A stretch of DNA of 19,431 nt from JAOUEE01 sp051011595 (lineage in GTDB: Bacteria; Actinomycetota; Acidimicrobiia; Acidimicrobiales; SHLQ01): contig JBPCTQ010000223.1 of NCBI GenBank assembly GCA_051011595.1, positions 1 through 19,431 on the forward strand, read 5' to 3'. This document shows, piece after piece, positions 6,800-14,913 of the stretch. A program made the position numbers and the translations under genes. Positions within the stretch are counted from its first letter, which is position 1. Every line of letters begins with the position of its first letter. The notes beneath the pieces were generated by a model that saw only the letters and a program-made list of their open reading frames with translations, was not told where the DNA came from and ran no database searches.

Positions 6800-7571
6800 C
6801 AGGTGGCCTCCGCCGGGGTACCCAGGTAGGCGGCGATGACATCGGGGTCGGCGGCCACCGTGGCCGGGTCACCGGCGGCGATCACCTCGCCGAAGCTGAG
6901 GCACACGATGCGCTCGGCCATACCCATCACCAGCGCCATGTCGTGTTCGACCATGATCATCGCCATGCCGAGCTCGGTGCGTATCGACGTGATGTACCCG
7001 GCCATGATCTCGGTCTCCTCGGCGTTCATGCCGGCCACCGGTTCGTCGAGCAACAACACCTTGGGCTCCATGGCGACCGCTCGTCCGAACTCGATTCGTT
7101 TCTGCACGCCGTAGGGCAGCAGGCCGACGGGCCGGCCCACGACGTCGCCCAGTTCGAGCAGCTCGACCAGCTCGTGGCAGCGAGCCCGGTGTTCGTGCTC
7201 CTCGCGTTTGGCCCGACCCACCCAGAGCGCCCCCGACCAGTAACCCGTCTTCATCAGGTGATGGCGACCCAGCATGAGGTTGTCGACCACATCGAGGTTG
7301 ACGAACAGCGCCAGGTTCTGGAAGGTGCGGGCCAGTCCTCGCTGGGCGATTCGGGCCGGCCGTTGTCCCGTGATGTCGTCGCCGTCGAGGTGAATGGAAC
7401 CCTCGAACGGTCGGTACACCCCGTTGATGCAGTTGAACACCGACGTCTTGCCGGCACCGTTGGGCCCGATGACGGCCAGCAGGGCACCGTGATCGAGCGA
7501 GAACGACACCTCGCTCAGCACCCGGAGGCCGCCGAACGACAAGCTGATGTCGCGCACGTCGAGGACCGGGC

Positions 7572-7575
<4 letters not shown>
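6799..7575 (-). CDS. livG: LIV-type ABC transporter ATPase LivG
   Basis: Cytoplasmic ATPase of 258 residues, the usual LivG size. Walker A is GPNGAGKT at residues 37-44. The signature region reads 'LLPYGVQKRIEFGRAVAMEP'; L-P-Y-G in place of L-S-G-G is normal for LivG proteins. Walker B is VLLLDEP, followed by the LivG-type 'VAGMNAEET'. The switch histidine is in VEHDM. The C-terminal extension 'ADPDVIAAYLG' is a LivG hallmark (usual form 'P.V..AYLG'). The start is GTG at 7575-7573, overlapping the livF stop in GTGA. It would heterodimerise with LivF to power the LivHM channel. Confidence 0.94.
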
Positions 7576-8309
<734 letters not shown>

Positions 8310-8368
8310 CCGCAGGATCGTCTCGTCGGTGGTGTCGATCGGGTTCTCCAGGTGCAGCGGGCAGTCGG

Positions 8369-8374
8369 AATGTA
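8369..8374 (-). promoter_or_regulatory. Possible -10 element upstream of livF
   Basis: The 101-base gap between the phosphotransferase stop (8411) and livF contains TACATT on the minus strand, fitting TAnnnT. No -35 and no terminator hairpin are visible in the gap. Read-through from the upstream genes is therefore also possible. Confidence 0.2.
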
Positions 8375-8410
8375 GCAGCCGGAGAAACGACGGTCCCGAG
8401 GAGGTGGGGT

Positions 8411-9466
8411 TCAGTCCGGGAGGAGCAAGGCCAGACAGTCGCTGGCCGGGTTGTCGAGCCAGATCTGATGATCGGGCGGCATGACACCGCGAGCCACCAG
8501 CCGATTCATCACCCTCACCACGATTCCGCAGTAGCGGGCAGCCGCGAAGATCTCGTAGTAGGAGGTGTCGCCGACGTCGTGCCCGATGGCCGCGCTGTAG
8601 CGATCCCGTTGCTCGGCGCGGGTCGGTTCGCCCGGCAAGCGGGGAACACCCATCGTCTCGTGGCTCCAATGGTCGAACATGAGCCACCAGCCGAGGTCGA
8701 TCTCCGCCGGGGCAAGCGACGCGGCCTCGAAGTCGGTGAGGCAGGCCGGCGGGAAGTTGTCCCAGATGATGTTGCCCGGGCGGGGGTCACCCCAGTTGAG
8801 GACGGGCTCGACCTCGTCGGGCTGCTCGGTCCGCAGGTAGGTCCAGGCTCGGTCGACGAGCGGGTGCACTCTCGCGTCGAGCTCGTGGCGGGTGTAGTGC
8901 TCCCACAGGTCGAGCTGGCGGGCCAGCGTCGGGGAGGCCGATCGGGGGCACAGCCAGTCGAGCCCCGCGGCGCGCCAGTCGACCTGGTGCAGCGCGGCCA
9001 TGGCCTCGACACCGTTGTTGACCATCGTTCGTCGCTGCTCGGGGGTGGCGTCGACGAAGAATCCCTGGCTGGTGTAGATCGGATCCTCGACGGGCACGTC
9101 GCCGTCGACGAATCCCATCAAGAAGAACGGGGCGCCGGCGATCGCAGGGTCTTGCTCGAACCCGATGAGCGGGGCGAGCGGCACCTGGCCGGTGAGGCTG
9201 TGCATCACCCGGTATTGCAGGGAGATCTCGATCTCGGCGTCGGGCACCTGTACCGGGTAGACGGGCGGTTCGGGTGTCTCTCGGCGCAGCACCAGCCGCC
9301 GGGTCGCATCCGGACCAACACCGACCGTCAACACCGTGGTTTCGGCCGAATACCCGCTCTTGGGATCGTCGAAACCGAGGACCTCCGTCGGTCCCGGATG
9401 ATCGAGCCGAGCGGCCAGCCAGTCGGCCAGGGTCTGTCGGTAGCCGTCGAGCGGGTGTTCACTCAC
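8411..9466 (-). CDS. APH-family phosphotransferase (kinase-like fold)
   Basis: A 351-residue protein with the aminoglycoside-phosphotransferase (APH) kinase fold. The N-lobe has 'LDHPGPTEVLGFDDPKSGYS' and the lysine-equivalent strand region 'RRLVLRRETPE'. The hinge region is 'PFFLMGFVDGDVP'. The catalytic loop reads 'NWGDPRPGNIIWDN', giving the Brenner-type D...N pair, with W-G-D in place of H-G-D as in many actinobacterial members. The metal-binding aspartate follows in 'LTDFEAASLAPAEIDLGWW'. The family phosphorylates small molecules, and a subgroup is linked to acyl-CoA metabolism; the substrate here is unknown. The GTG start at 9466 overlaps the upstream Suc_Fer gene by eight bases and lacks a strong ribosome site, so translation is probably coupled. 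It sits upstream of, and may be co-transcribed with, the liv genes. Confidence 0.85.
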   Translation of the reverse strand: MSEHPLDGYRQTLADWLAARLDHPGPTEVLGFDDPKSGYSAETTVLTVGVGPDATRRLVLRRETPEPPVYPVQVPDAEIEISLQYRVMHSLTGQVPLAPLIGFEQDPAIAGAPFFLMGFVDGDVPVEDPIYTSQGFFVDATPEQRRTMVNNGVEAMAALHQVDWRAAGLDWLCPRSASPTLARQLDLWEHYTRHELDARVHPLVDRAWTYLRTEQPDEVEPVLNWGDPRPGNIIWDNFPPACLTDFEAASLAPAEIDLGWWLMFDHWSHETMGVPRLPGEPTRAEQRDRYSAAIGHDVGDTSYYEIFAAARYCGIVVRVMNRLVARGVMPPDHQIWLDNPASDCLALLLPD

Positions 9467-10415
9467 GATGATCGGACATCGACACGACGGCGTACTCGAG
9501 CGACGGCTTCGCGGGTAGTCCGCCGGCGCTGCGACAGCTGATGGTGGGTACCTCGCGGGTGACCGCCACCCGCGCCTCGATGGTGCCCGCGGGCCACGTG
9601 ACCCGGCACTCGAAGTCGCCATCGGGGGTGGAGTGCACCTGCACCTCCCGTTCGTGGTCGTCGAGTGACCAGCCCACCGCCGCGAAGGCAGCTCGTTCGG
9701 CCATCTGGGCGGCACCCATCGACGCTCCCCACCAGCCTCGGCAGCGGGGGGACGCCTCGGTGGCGGGCATGGTTCGGTCGATGATGGCGGTCAGGTCATC
9801 GACCCCGAGGTGGGCCCACATGCGACCGTCGGGCAAGGTCATGGCGGTGGGGGAGAAGCGATGGCCGCCGAGGTGCGATGTGCGCTCCACCGTGAGCTCC
9901 GGCCGCAGCTGGGCCAGCTCGCGCGCCAACCGAGTGCCGTGGGTACCGCAGCACTGATCGCGGCTGCCGTGCCCACAGACCAACACCAGGGCGGTGGTTG
10001 TCGCCTCACCGCCATGGGCGGCGGCCACGGCCTGGGGGTGGTCGCGTTCGAGATCGTCGAAGAGGTCGTGCAGCTCGGATGGATCGTCGATGGTGCACTG
10101 GGCGCCCAGCACCTCGGCTCCCTCGCGCCAGAACAGCCGGACTCGAGCCCGGCTTCGGTCCGGTGGGGGCACCACCGCCACCACCCGGGCTCGACCGACG
10201 GCGATTTCGATGTCGGGTCCCCGCCCCGCCAACAGAGGGTGATCGGCGATCTTGGCCGGCCAGGGCAGCGGCGCATCGACCAGGACCAGCACGTCGGCGT
10301 CGATGGCGGTGCCGCCCGGATCGACGGCCATGGCTCGCTGGTGGTCGGCGCAGCGAGGCGAGGAGTCCGCGGTCGGCAACAACGCTGCTGCGGTTGCCGA
10401 AAGAGAGCCGTTCAT
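9459..10415 (-). CDS. Suc_Fer-like (sucrase/ferredoxin-like) protein
   Basis: A 318-residue protein matching the Suc_Fer-like family, a thioredoxin-fold [2Fe-2S] ferredoxin-like group. The N-terminal part has 'SPRCADHQRA' and 'VLVLVDAPLPWPAKI', like the family's opening (Cys, then 'vlve.p.pWp'). The cluster region is 'VCGHGSRDQCCGTHGTRLA', followed by 'RTSHLGGHRFSPTAMTLPDG' and 'MWAHLGVDDL', in the family's order. The cysteines and histidines in these blocks are the likely cluster ligands. A C-terminal region (from about 'CRGWWGASMGAAQMAERAAF') is an extra alpha/beta stretch seen in longer actinobacterial members. The ATG at 10415 has only a weak ribosome site. It is the first gene of the minus-strand run and diverges from the GGDEF-EAL gene. 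Its physiological redox partner is unknown. Confidence 0.85.
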   Translation of the reverse strand: MNGSLSATAAALLPTADSSPRCADHQRAMAVDPGGTAIDADVLVLVDAPLPWPAKIADHPLLAGRGPDIEIAVGRARVVAVVPPPDRSRARVRLFWREGAEVLGAQCTIDDPSELHDLFDDLERDHPQAVAAAHGGEATTTALVLVCGHGSRDQCCGTHGTRLARELAQLRPELTVERTSHLGGHRFSPTAMTLPDGRMWAHLGVDDLTAIIDRTMPATEASPRCRGWWGASMGAAQMAERAAFAAVGWSLDDHEREVQVHSTPDGDFECRVTWPAGTIEARVAVTREVPTISCRSAGGLPAKPSLEYAVVSMSDHRE

Positions 10416-10508
10416 GAGCCATGGTCTACTCGGCCCAGCGGCGGGACCGCATGTCCCCATGACATCAAGGTCACCAGTTCGGGTGTCGATGCCCCCTAGG
10501 TGAAAGCC
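10416..10508. promoter_or_regulatory. Divergent intergenic region, Suc_Fer / GGDEF-EAL
   Basis: This gap of about 90 bases must hold the promoters of both divergent genes. I see no convincing -10/-35 pair on either strand. The only clear signal is AGGTGA at 10498-10503, five bases upstream of GTG at 10509, which decides the start of the plus-strand gene. Confidence 0.35.
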
Positions 10509-13181
10509 GTGCGCGCCTATTGGCGGCAACTGACCCGTATTCATGCGGTGTGGGTGCTGATCTCGTTCGTCGCGCTCTTTCCGATCATCGGCATGGTGTT
10601 CTTCGCCACGTCCGCCTACCGCAGCAGCGCCGACCGCCAGGACGCGGCGTCGGAGCTGGAGCAGGGAGCGGCAAGTCTGGCCGAGGTGCGTCAACTCGAG
10701 ATGTGGTTGGCGGTCGAACAATCGGTCGACGGCGCCCAGACCGGGTTGATCCCGCTGGGTATCGACATGACCGATCTGGGGGCGGTGTTGGGTGAGCGCG
10801 GGGTCGAGTTCGACGCCCTCACCCAGTCACGGGACCTCGTCGACACCGCCCTGGTCGACCTCGGCCTCACCAGCGGAATGGAACCGGCTCCCGCGCTGGC
10901 GGGCGACGTGAGCGGTCTGGTTGCGTCGCTCGACGGATTGGTCGATCTCCGCAGCCGCGTCGACGCCGGCGACTCGTCGGTGGAGGAGGTGGCCCGGTTC
11001 TTCGCCGAACCCCGTCGGATCCTGGCTTCGGTGGGCGAGGCCACACGCGTCCAGGCCACGGCCGGCGCCGCCCGTACCGGCAGCTTCGATGAGGCCCTGG
11101 TGGCCATCGAAGCCATGGATGCCCTGTCGGTCACCCCCCACGCCAGCATCAACGAGGTGTCGTTGGCCGCCAGCGTGTTCGACGTCGTGCCGGGGCTCGC
11201 CGCCCAGCCCGATGACGAGGTGATGCTGATCGAGAGCATCGTCGTCGTCGATGACGCCAGCGCCCGGTTCGAGAGCATTGCGTCGGCCGAGCTGTTGACG
11301 TCATGGCAAGCCGTGCACTCGACCGAGGCCGAGGATCGGTATCAGGAGCTCCGGGAACAGATCCCGAGGGAGCTGGGTCTGGTGGAGGCTCGCGGCCGAT
11401 CGACTTTCGACGGCCTCGAGTTCGCGCAGGTCGGATTCGACGGGCTGTTCTCCAAGACACCGTTGCTCACCAACTCGGCCGTCGAGGTCAGCGAGCAAGC
11501 GTCGATCGGCCGGGCCCAGGCCGAGCGCTCGTTTCGGATCAGCCTGGGTATGAGCCTGGCCGTGGTGGGGCTCACCGGGTTGGCGGGACTGGTCGCCGCT
11601 CGTTCGGTCGTGCGACCACTTCGTTTGCTGCGCCTTCGGGCCGAGCGGATCTCGGCGGGCGACCTGCACGACCCGCCGTTGGGTGAGGTCGGTCCCCACG
11701 AGATCGCCGTGGTGTCCTCGGCGCTCGACGAGTTGGCCACATCACTGTCCACCATGGAGGCCCAGACCCAGGCCCTGGCGGCGGGTGAGGTCGACTCTCC
11801 GGTGTTCGCGGCCGAACTTCCGGGCCCCATCGGTGCGTCACTCCGCCAGTCGGTGAACAACCTGTCGACCATGACCGCCAAGCTGCGGCTCCAGGCCCGC
11901 ACCGATGGCCTGACCGGCCTCACCAACCGGGCCGGCCTGCTCGAATACCTCGACGAGGTGTTGCCCCGCACCCACGAGGACCTGCGGGTAGCGCTGCTGT
12001 TCGTCGATCTCGACAAGTTCAAGGTGGTCAACGATTCGCACGGTCACCGGGTCGGCGATCAGGTGCTGATCGAGGTGGCCGAGCGGCTCCGTTCGGTGGT
12101 CGGCGACCACGCCCTGCCGGCCCGTATCGGTGGCGACGAGTTCGTGGTGGCCGTCGAAGAGTCGGCCACCAGTGACCGCTCGCGCGGCCTCGCCGAGGCG
12201 CTGGTCGACGCCATGAACGTCACCGTGTCGGTCGGCGACATCTCCGTCGACATAGCGGCCAGTGTGGGCCTCGCCGTGGGAGGTCCAGGTAGCACCGCCT
12301 CCTCACTGCTGCGCGACGCGGACCTGGCCATGTACTCGTCCAAACGCGACAGCCGAGAGATCACGGTCTGCGACGATGGCCTCCGGGGTGACGAGGTGCG
12401 GCGCCAGGAGATGGAGACAGCCCTGGTGGCTGCCCTGCGTGCCGATGACCTGGAGCTGTACCTCCAGCCCGTCATCGAACACGCCAGCGGGTCCCTGGTG
12501 GGGGCCGAAGCACTGTGCCGGTGGTTCCGCAAGGACCAGTTCGTGCGGCCCGACCAGTTCATCGCGGTGGCCGAGGAGAGCACCCTCATCCTCGAGCTCG
12601 GTGGCTGGGCGTTGCGCAAGGGTGCCCTCCACGCCCGCCAGATCTACGACGCCACCGGCCGGGAGGTCCCCGTGGCGGTGAACGTGGGGTGGCGCCACGT
12701 GGTGGAGGGTGACCTGTTGGCCGACGTGAAATCGGCGATCGCCGACGCCGGCATCAAACCCCAGCAGCTTCGCGTCGAGGTCACCGAGTCGGCGCTACCG
12801 ACCGACACAGGGCATGCAGCCGGCGTCCTCAGCTCGGTTCGGATGCTGGGTGTTGGTCTGTCCCTCGACGACTTCGGCACCGGATACTCGAGCATCACCC
12901 ACCTCCGGCAGTTCCCGTTCGACACCGTCAAGCTCGACCGGTCGCTCATCCTGGGACTCGACGACGCTCGGGAAAGAGGTGTGGTCGACATCGTGATGCG
13001 CCTCACCGGCGTGCTCGGCCTGAAGGTGATCGGTGAGGGAGTCGAACACGAGCATCAGGCCCAGCAGTTGGCCGAGCTGGGCTGTGCGATCGTGCAGGGG
13101 TACATCTGGAGCCCGGCGCTCAAGATCGAGGACTTCATCGCCGAGCTGGTGGTGGTCGGAGCAGCGGAAGCGGCGGTGTGA
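10509..13181 (+). CDS. Membrane-anchored GGDEF-EAL cyclic-di-GMP signalling protein
   Basis: An 890-residue bifunctional-type c-di-GMP enzyme. A first transmembrane helix (about residues 12-34) leads into a large extracytoplasmic sensor region (35-340, no family recognised). Then come a second helix (342-364), a HAMP linker and a GGDEF domain (about 458-615). The intact GGDEF motif is at 541-545. The inhibitory RxxD I-site before it is absent: the aligned positions read G-D-H-A. The EAL domain (about 635-880) starts with GAEALCRW (EAL at 667-669). It keeps the Asn of VAVNVG, EVTES, DDFGTGYSS, VKLDRS, GEGVE and QGY, so the phosphodiesterase residues look complete. GTG at 10509 is preferred over GTG at 10500 because AGGTGA precedes it; the difference is three residues. 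It is divergent from the Suc_Fer gene. The stimulus and net activity are unknown. Confidence 0.94.
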   Translation: MRAYWRQLTRIHAVWVLISFVALFPIIGMVFFATSAYRSSADRQDAASELEQGAASLAEVRQLEMWLAVEQSVDGAQTGLIPLGIDMTDLGAVLGERGVEFDALTQSRDLVDTALVDLGLTSGMEPAPALAGDVSGLVASLDGLVDLRSRVDAGDSSVEEVARFFAEPRRILASVGEATRVQATAGAARTGSFDEALVAIEAMDALSVTPHASINEVSLAASVFDVVPGLAAQPDDEVMLIESIVVVDDASARFESIASAELLTSWQAVHSTEAEDRYQELREQIPRELGLVEARGRSTFDGLEFAQVGFDGLFSKTPLLTNSAVEVSEQASIGRAQAERSFRISLGMSLAVVGLTGLAGLVAARSVVRPLRLLRLRAERISAGDLHDPPLGEVGPHEIAVVSSALDELATSLSTMEAQTQALAAGEVDSPVFAAELPGPIGASLRQSVNNLSTMTAKLRLQARTDGLTGLTNRAGLLEYLDEVLPRTHEDLRVALLFVDLDKFKVVNDSHGHRVGDQVLIEVAERLRSVVGDHALPARIGGDEFVVAVEESATSDRSRGLAEALVDAMNVTVSVGDISVDIAASVGLAVGGPGSTASSLLRDADLAMYSSKRDSREITVCDDGLRGDEVRRQEMETALVAALRADDLELYLQPVIEHASGSLVGAEALCRWFRKDQFVRPDQFIAVAEESTLILELGGWALRKGALHARQIYDATGREVPVAVNVGWRHVVEGDLLADVKSAIADAGIKPQQLRVEVTESALPTDTGHAAGVLSSVRMLGVGLSLDDFGTGYSSITHLRQFPFDTVKLDRSLILGLDDARERGVVDIVMRLTGVLGLKVIGEGVEHEHQAQQLAELGCAIVQGYIWSPALKIEDFIAELVVVGAAEAAV

Positions 13182-13263
13182 CCGCACTCACCGGCGAGTC
13201 GGTTCGAGATCCTTGGCCTGCCGAGCATCCAAACGCGGGCGGGCGACGAATCAACCTCTGAGA

Positions 13264-13280
13264 CCGATCGAATCGATCGG
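13264..13280. promoter_or_regulatory. 17-base perfect inverted repeat
   Basis: CCGATCG-AAT-CGATCGG is a perfect dyad with a three-base centre. It lies 83 bases after the GGDEF-EAL stop and about 140 bases before the start of the nitronate-monooxygenase-like gene. It could be a regulator operator for the latter or an RNA hairpin. Otherwise the 239-base gap 13182-13420 shows no gene. Confidence 0.4.
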
Positions 13281-13325
13281 GTCCCGATCCTCGCCGGCCC
13301 CTCCTCGGCGCGGATCCCACCGGCG

Positions 13326-13353
13326 CCCGCCCTGCCCCACCCACCGGGGCGGG
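13326..13353 (+). terminator. Weak GC hairpin after GGDEF-EAL gene
   Basis: CCCGCCC (13326-13332) and GGGCGGG (13347-13353) can form a seven-pair stem with a 14-base loop. No T-run follows. It could be an I-shaped terminator, but stems of this kind are common in GC-rich DNA. Confidence 0.25.
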
Positions 13354-13420
13354 TGTCGGCTGTACGGGCCCAGCTCGCTGTGGTGGGCTGGGGGTGTACC
13401 CCACCGAGAGAGGGCCGTTC

Positions 13421-14545
13421 GTGCGTACCGAGATTTGTGAGCGACTGGGCATCGAGTTCCCCATATTCGCCTTCACCCACTGTCGTGATGTGGTGGCGGC
13501 GGTCAGTAAGGCCGGCGGCTACGGGGTGCTCGGGGCGGTGGGGTTCTCGGTCGAGGATCTCGAGACCGAGATGGAATGGATCGACGAGCACGTGGGCGAC
13601 GCGCCCTACGGCGTCGACATCGTCCTGCCCAACAAGTACGAGGGGGCCGGCGAGATGGACCCCGACAAGCTCAAGTCGACCCTCGAGGACATGATCCCCG
13701 AGGAGCATCGTCGATTCGTCGACCAGGTTCTCGACGAGCACGGCGTGCCCGAGCTGCCACCCGACGAGGACCCCGGATCAGGGCTCATGGGTTGGACCGC
13801 CGCCACCGCGGTGCCCCAGGTCGAGGCGATCCTGCAACACCCGAAGGTCACCATGGTGGCCAACGCGCTGGGCACTCCGCCGCCCGAGCTGGTCGAACAG
13901 ATCCAGTCCAGCGGTCGGCTGGTCGGGGCTTTGTGTGGCACGCCGGCCCAGGCCGGGCGCCATGCCGCGGCCGGTCTCGATTTCGTGATCGCCCAGGGGT
14001 ACGAGGGTGGTGGCCACACCGGCGACATCGGGTCGATGGTCTTGTGGCCGCAGGTGATCGACGAGGTCTCGCCCATCCCGGTGCTGGCCGCCGGCGGTAT
14101 CGGTGACGGACGCCAGATGGCGGCCGCCCTGGCCATGGGGGCGCAGGGAGTCTGGACCGGGTCGTTGTGGTTGGCCGTCGAGGAAGCGGCCGGCAGTCCG
14201 GCCCAGATCGACAGCTACCTGGACGCCACCAGCAAGGACACGGTTCGTTCCCGCAGCTACACCGGCAAACCGTGCCGCATGTTGCGCAACGACTGGACCG
14301 AAGCTTGGGAGCGCGACGACACCCCCGACACGCTGGGTATGCCCCTGCAGATGATGGCGGTGCGTCAGGCCATGGTGCGCAGCGGCCGCTATCCCGACAA
14401 GGCCCAGGCCGTTGCCTTCAACCCGGTGGGCCAGATCGTGGGCACCATGAACAAGGTGCGACGCAGCGCTGACGTGATCCGTGAGATGGCCGAGGAGTGC
14501 ATCGACTCGCTCGACCGCATGAACGCGATGTTCAGCGTCGACTGA
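13421..14545 (+). CDS. Nitronate monooxygenase-like FMN protein
   Basis: A 374-residue TIM-barrel flavoprotein of the nitronate monooxygenase / 2-nitropropane dioxygenase family, which oxidises alkyl nitronates using FMN and O2. The N-terminus 'LGIEFPIFAF', then 'AVSKAGGYGVLGAVGF', is the family opening. The catalytic block is 'VIAQGYEGGGHTGDIGSM', with the expected base H199. The phosphate-binding 'IPVLAAGGIGDGRQMAAALA' and 'GAQGVWTGSLWL' follow in order. The C-terminal 'SRSYTGKPCRMLRNDWTEAW' is also typical. The start is GTG at 13421, with GAGAGGG six bases upstream; a GTG at 13394 has no such site. Related proteins include enzymes of trans-ACP or propionate-3-nitronate detoxification and many of unknown substrate. 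A small gene follows after two bases. Confidence 0.88.
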   Translation: MRTEICERLGIEFPIFAFTHCRDVVAAVSKAGGYGVLGAVGFSVEDLETEMEWIDEHVGDAPYGVDIVLPNKYEGAGEMDPDKLKSTLEDMIPEEHRRFVDQVLDEHGVPELPPDEDPGSGLMGWTAATAVPQVEAILQHPKVTMVANALGTPPPELVEQIQSSGRLVGALCGTPAQAGRHAAAGLDFVIAQGYEGGGHTGDIGSMVLWPQVIDEVSPIPVLAAGGIGDGRQMAAALAMGAQGVWTGSLWLAVEEAAGSPAQIDSYLDATSKDTVRSRSYTGKPCRMLRNDWTEAWERDDTPDTLGMPLQMMAVRQAMVRSGRYPDKAQAVAFNPVGQIVGTMNKVRRSADVIREMAEECIDSLDRMNAMFSVD

Positions 14546-14547
14546 CG

Positions 14548-14895
14548 ATGTCCGAGCCCCAGATCCAGCGCAAGGGTTCGGCTCGTTCCCTCGCGGTCAC
14601 CGGTGCGGTCGACCGATCGGTCGAAATCGAACGCACCGACGGTCCACTGATCGATGCCATCGATCGAGCCGGACCGCAGCCGTCGGCCGACCACGCCACC
14701 GTGTTCAGTGGCGACGGTCTCTTCCAGGCCTCGATCCCGCTGGCCCGGTTGCGGGCCGCGTCACTGCACGACGGTCGCATCGACATGACCGACCCGCCGA
14801 CGCGATGTTGGTTGGTGAAGGACGTGGTCCGCATCGAGCTCACCGAGGGCCGTCAGCCCGACTCGCTGCCGCCCGAGGAGCGGGCCAAGACCTGA
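14548..14895 (+). CDS. Small protein of unknown function coupled to the NMO-like gene
   Basis: A 115-residue soluble protein starting at ATG 14548, two bases after the upstream stop, so the two are probably translated together. I do not recognise it firmly. The order 'ATVFSGDGLFQASIPLARLR', 'HDGRIDM' and 'PTRCWLVKDVVRIELTEG' is reminiscent of a core segment of the oxidoreductase molybdopterin-binding (sulfite-oxidase-like) fold. There, 'sxDGy..siPL' is followed by 'G.PlRl..' and 'vKwv..Ie'. Here the stretch is very short and the cofactor cysteine region is missing, so it would be a stand-alone remnant or a different family. No signal peptide or membrane segment is seen. It converges on the GH3 gene, whose end lies 18 bases away. 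Confidence 0.7.
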   Translation: MSEPQIQRKGSARSLAVTGAVDRSVEIERTDGPLIDAIDRAGPQPSADHATVFSGDGLFQASIPLARLRAASLHDGRIDMTDPPTRCWLVKDVVRIELTEGRQPDSLPPEERAKT

Positions 14896-14913
14896 TCGGG
14901 CCGAGCCGTCGGG

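Noticed and set aside
5910..6872. Upstream extension of the livM frame
   Set aside because: The reading frame is open, but this part lies over livH in another frame. The LivM-like sequence starts at the ATG at 5909 with a ribosome site.
8411..9466. Antibiotic (aminoglycoside) resistance gene
   Set aside because: The kinase fold is shared, but W-G-D replaces H-G-D. The sequence resembles the broad actinobacterial phosphotransferase group and not known resistance enzymes.
9459..10415. Sucrose-cleaving enzyme, as the family name suggests
   Set aside because: The family name is historical. The Cys/His-rich blocks indicate a ferredoxin-like iron-sulphur protein, not a glycosidase.
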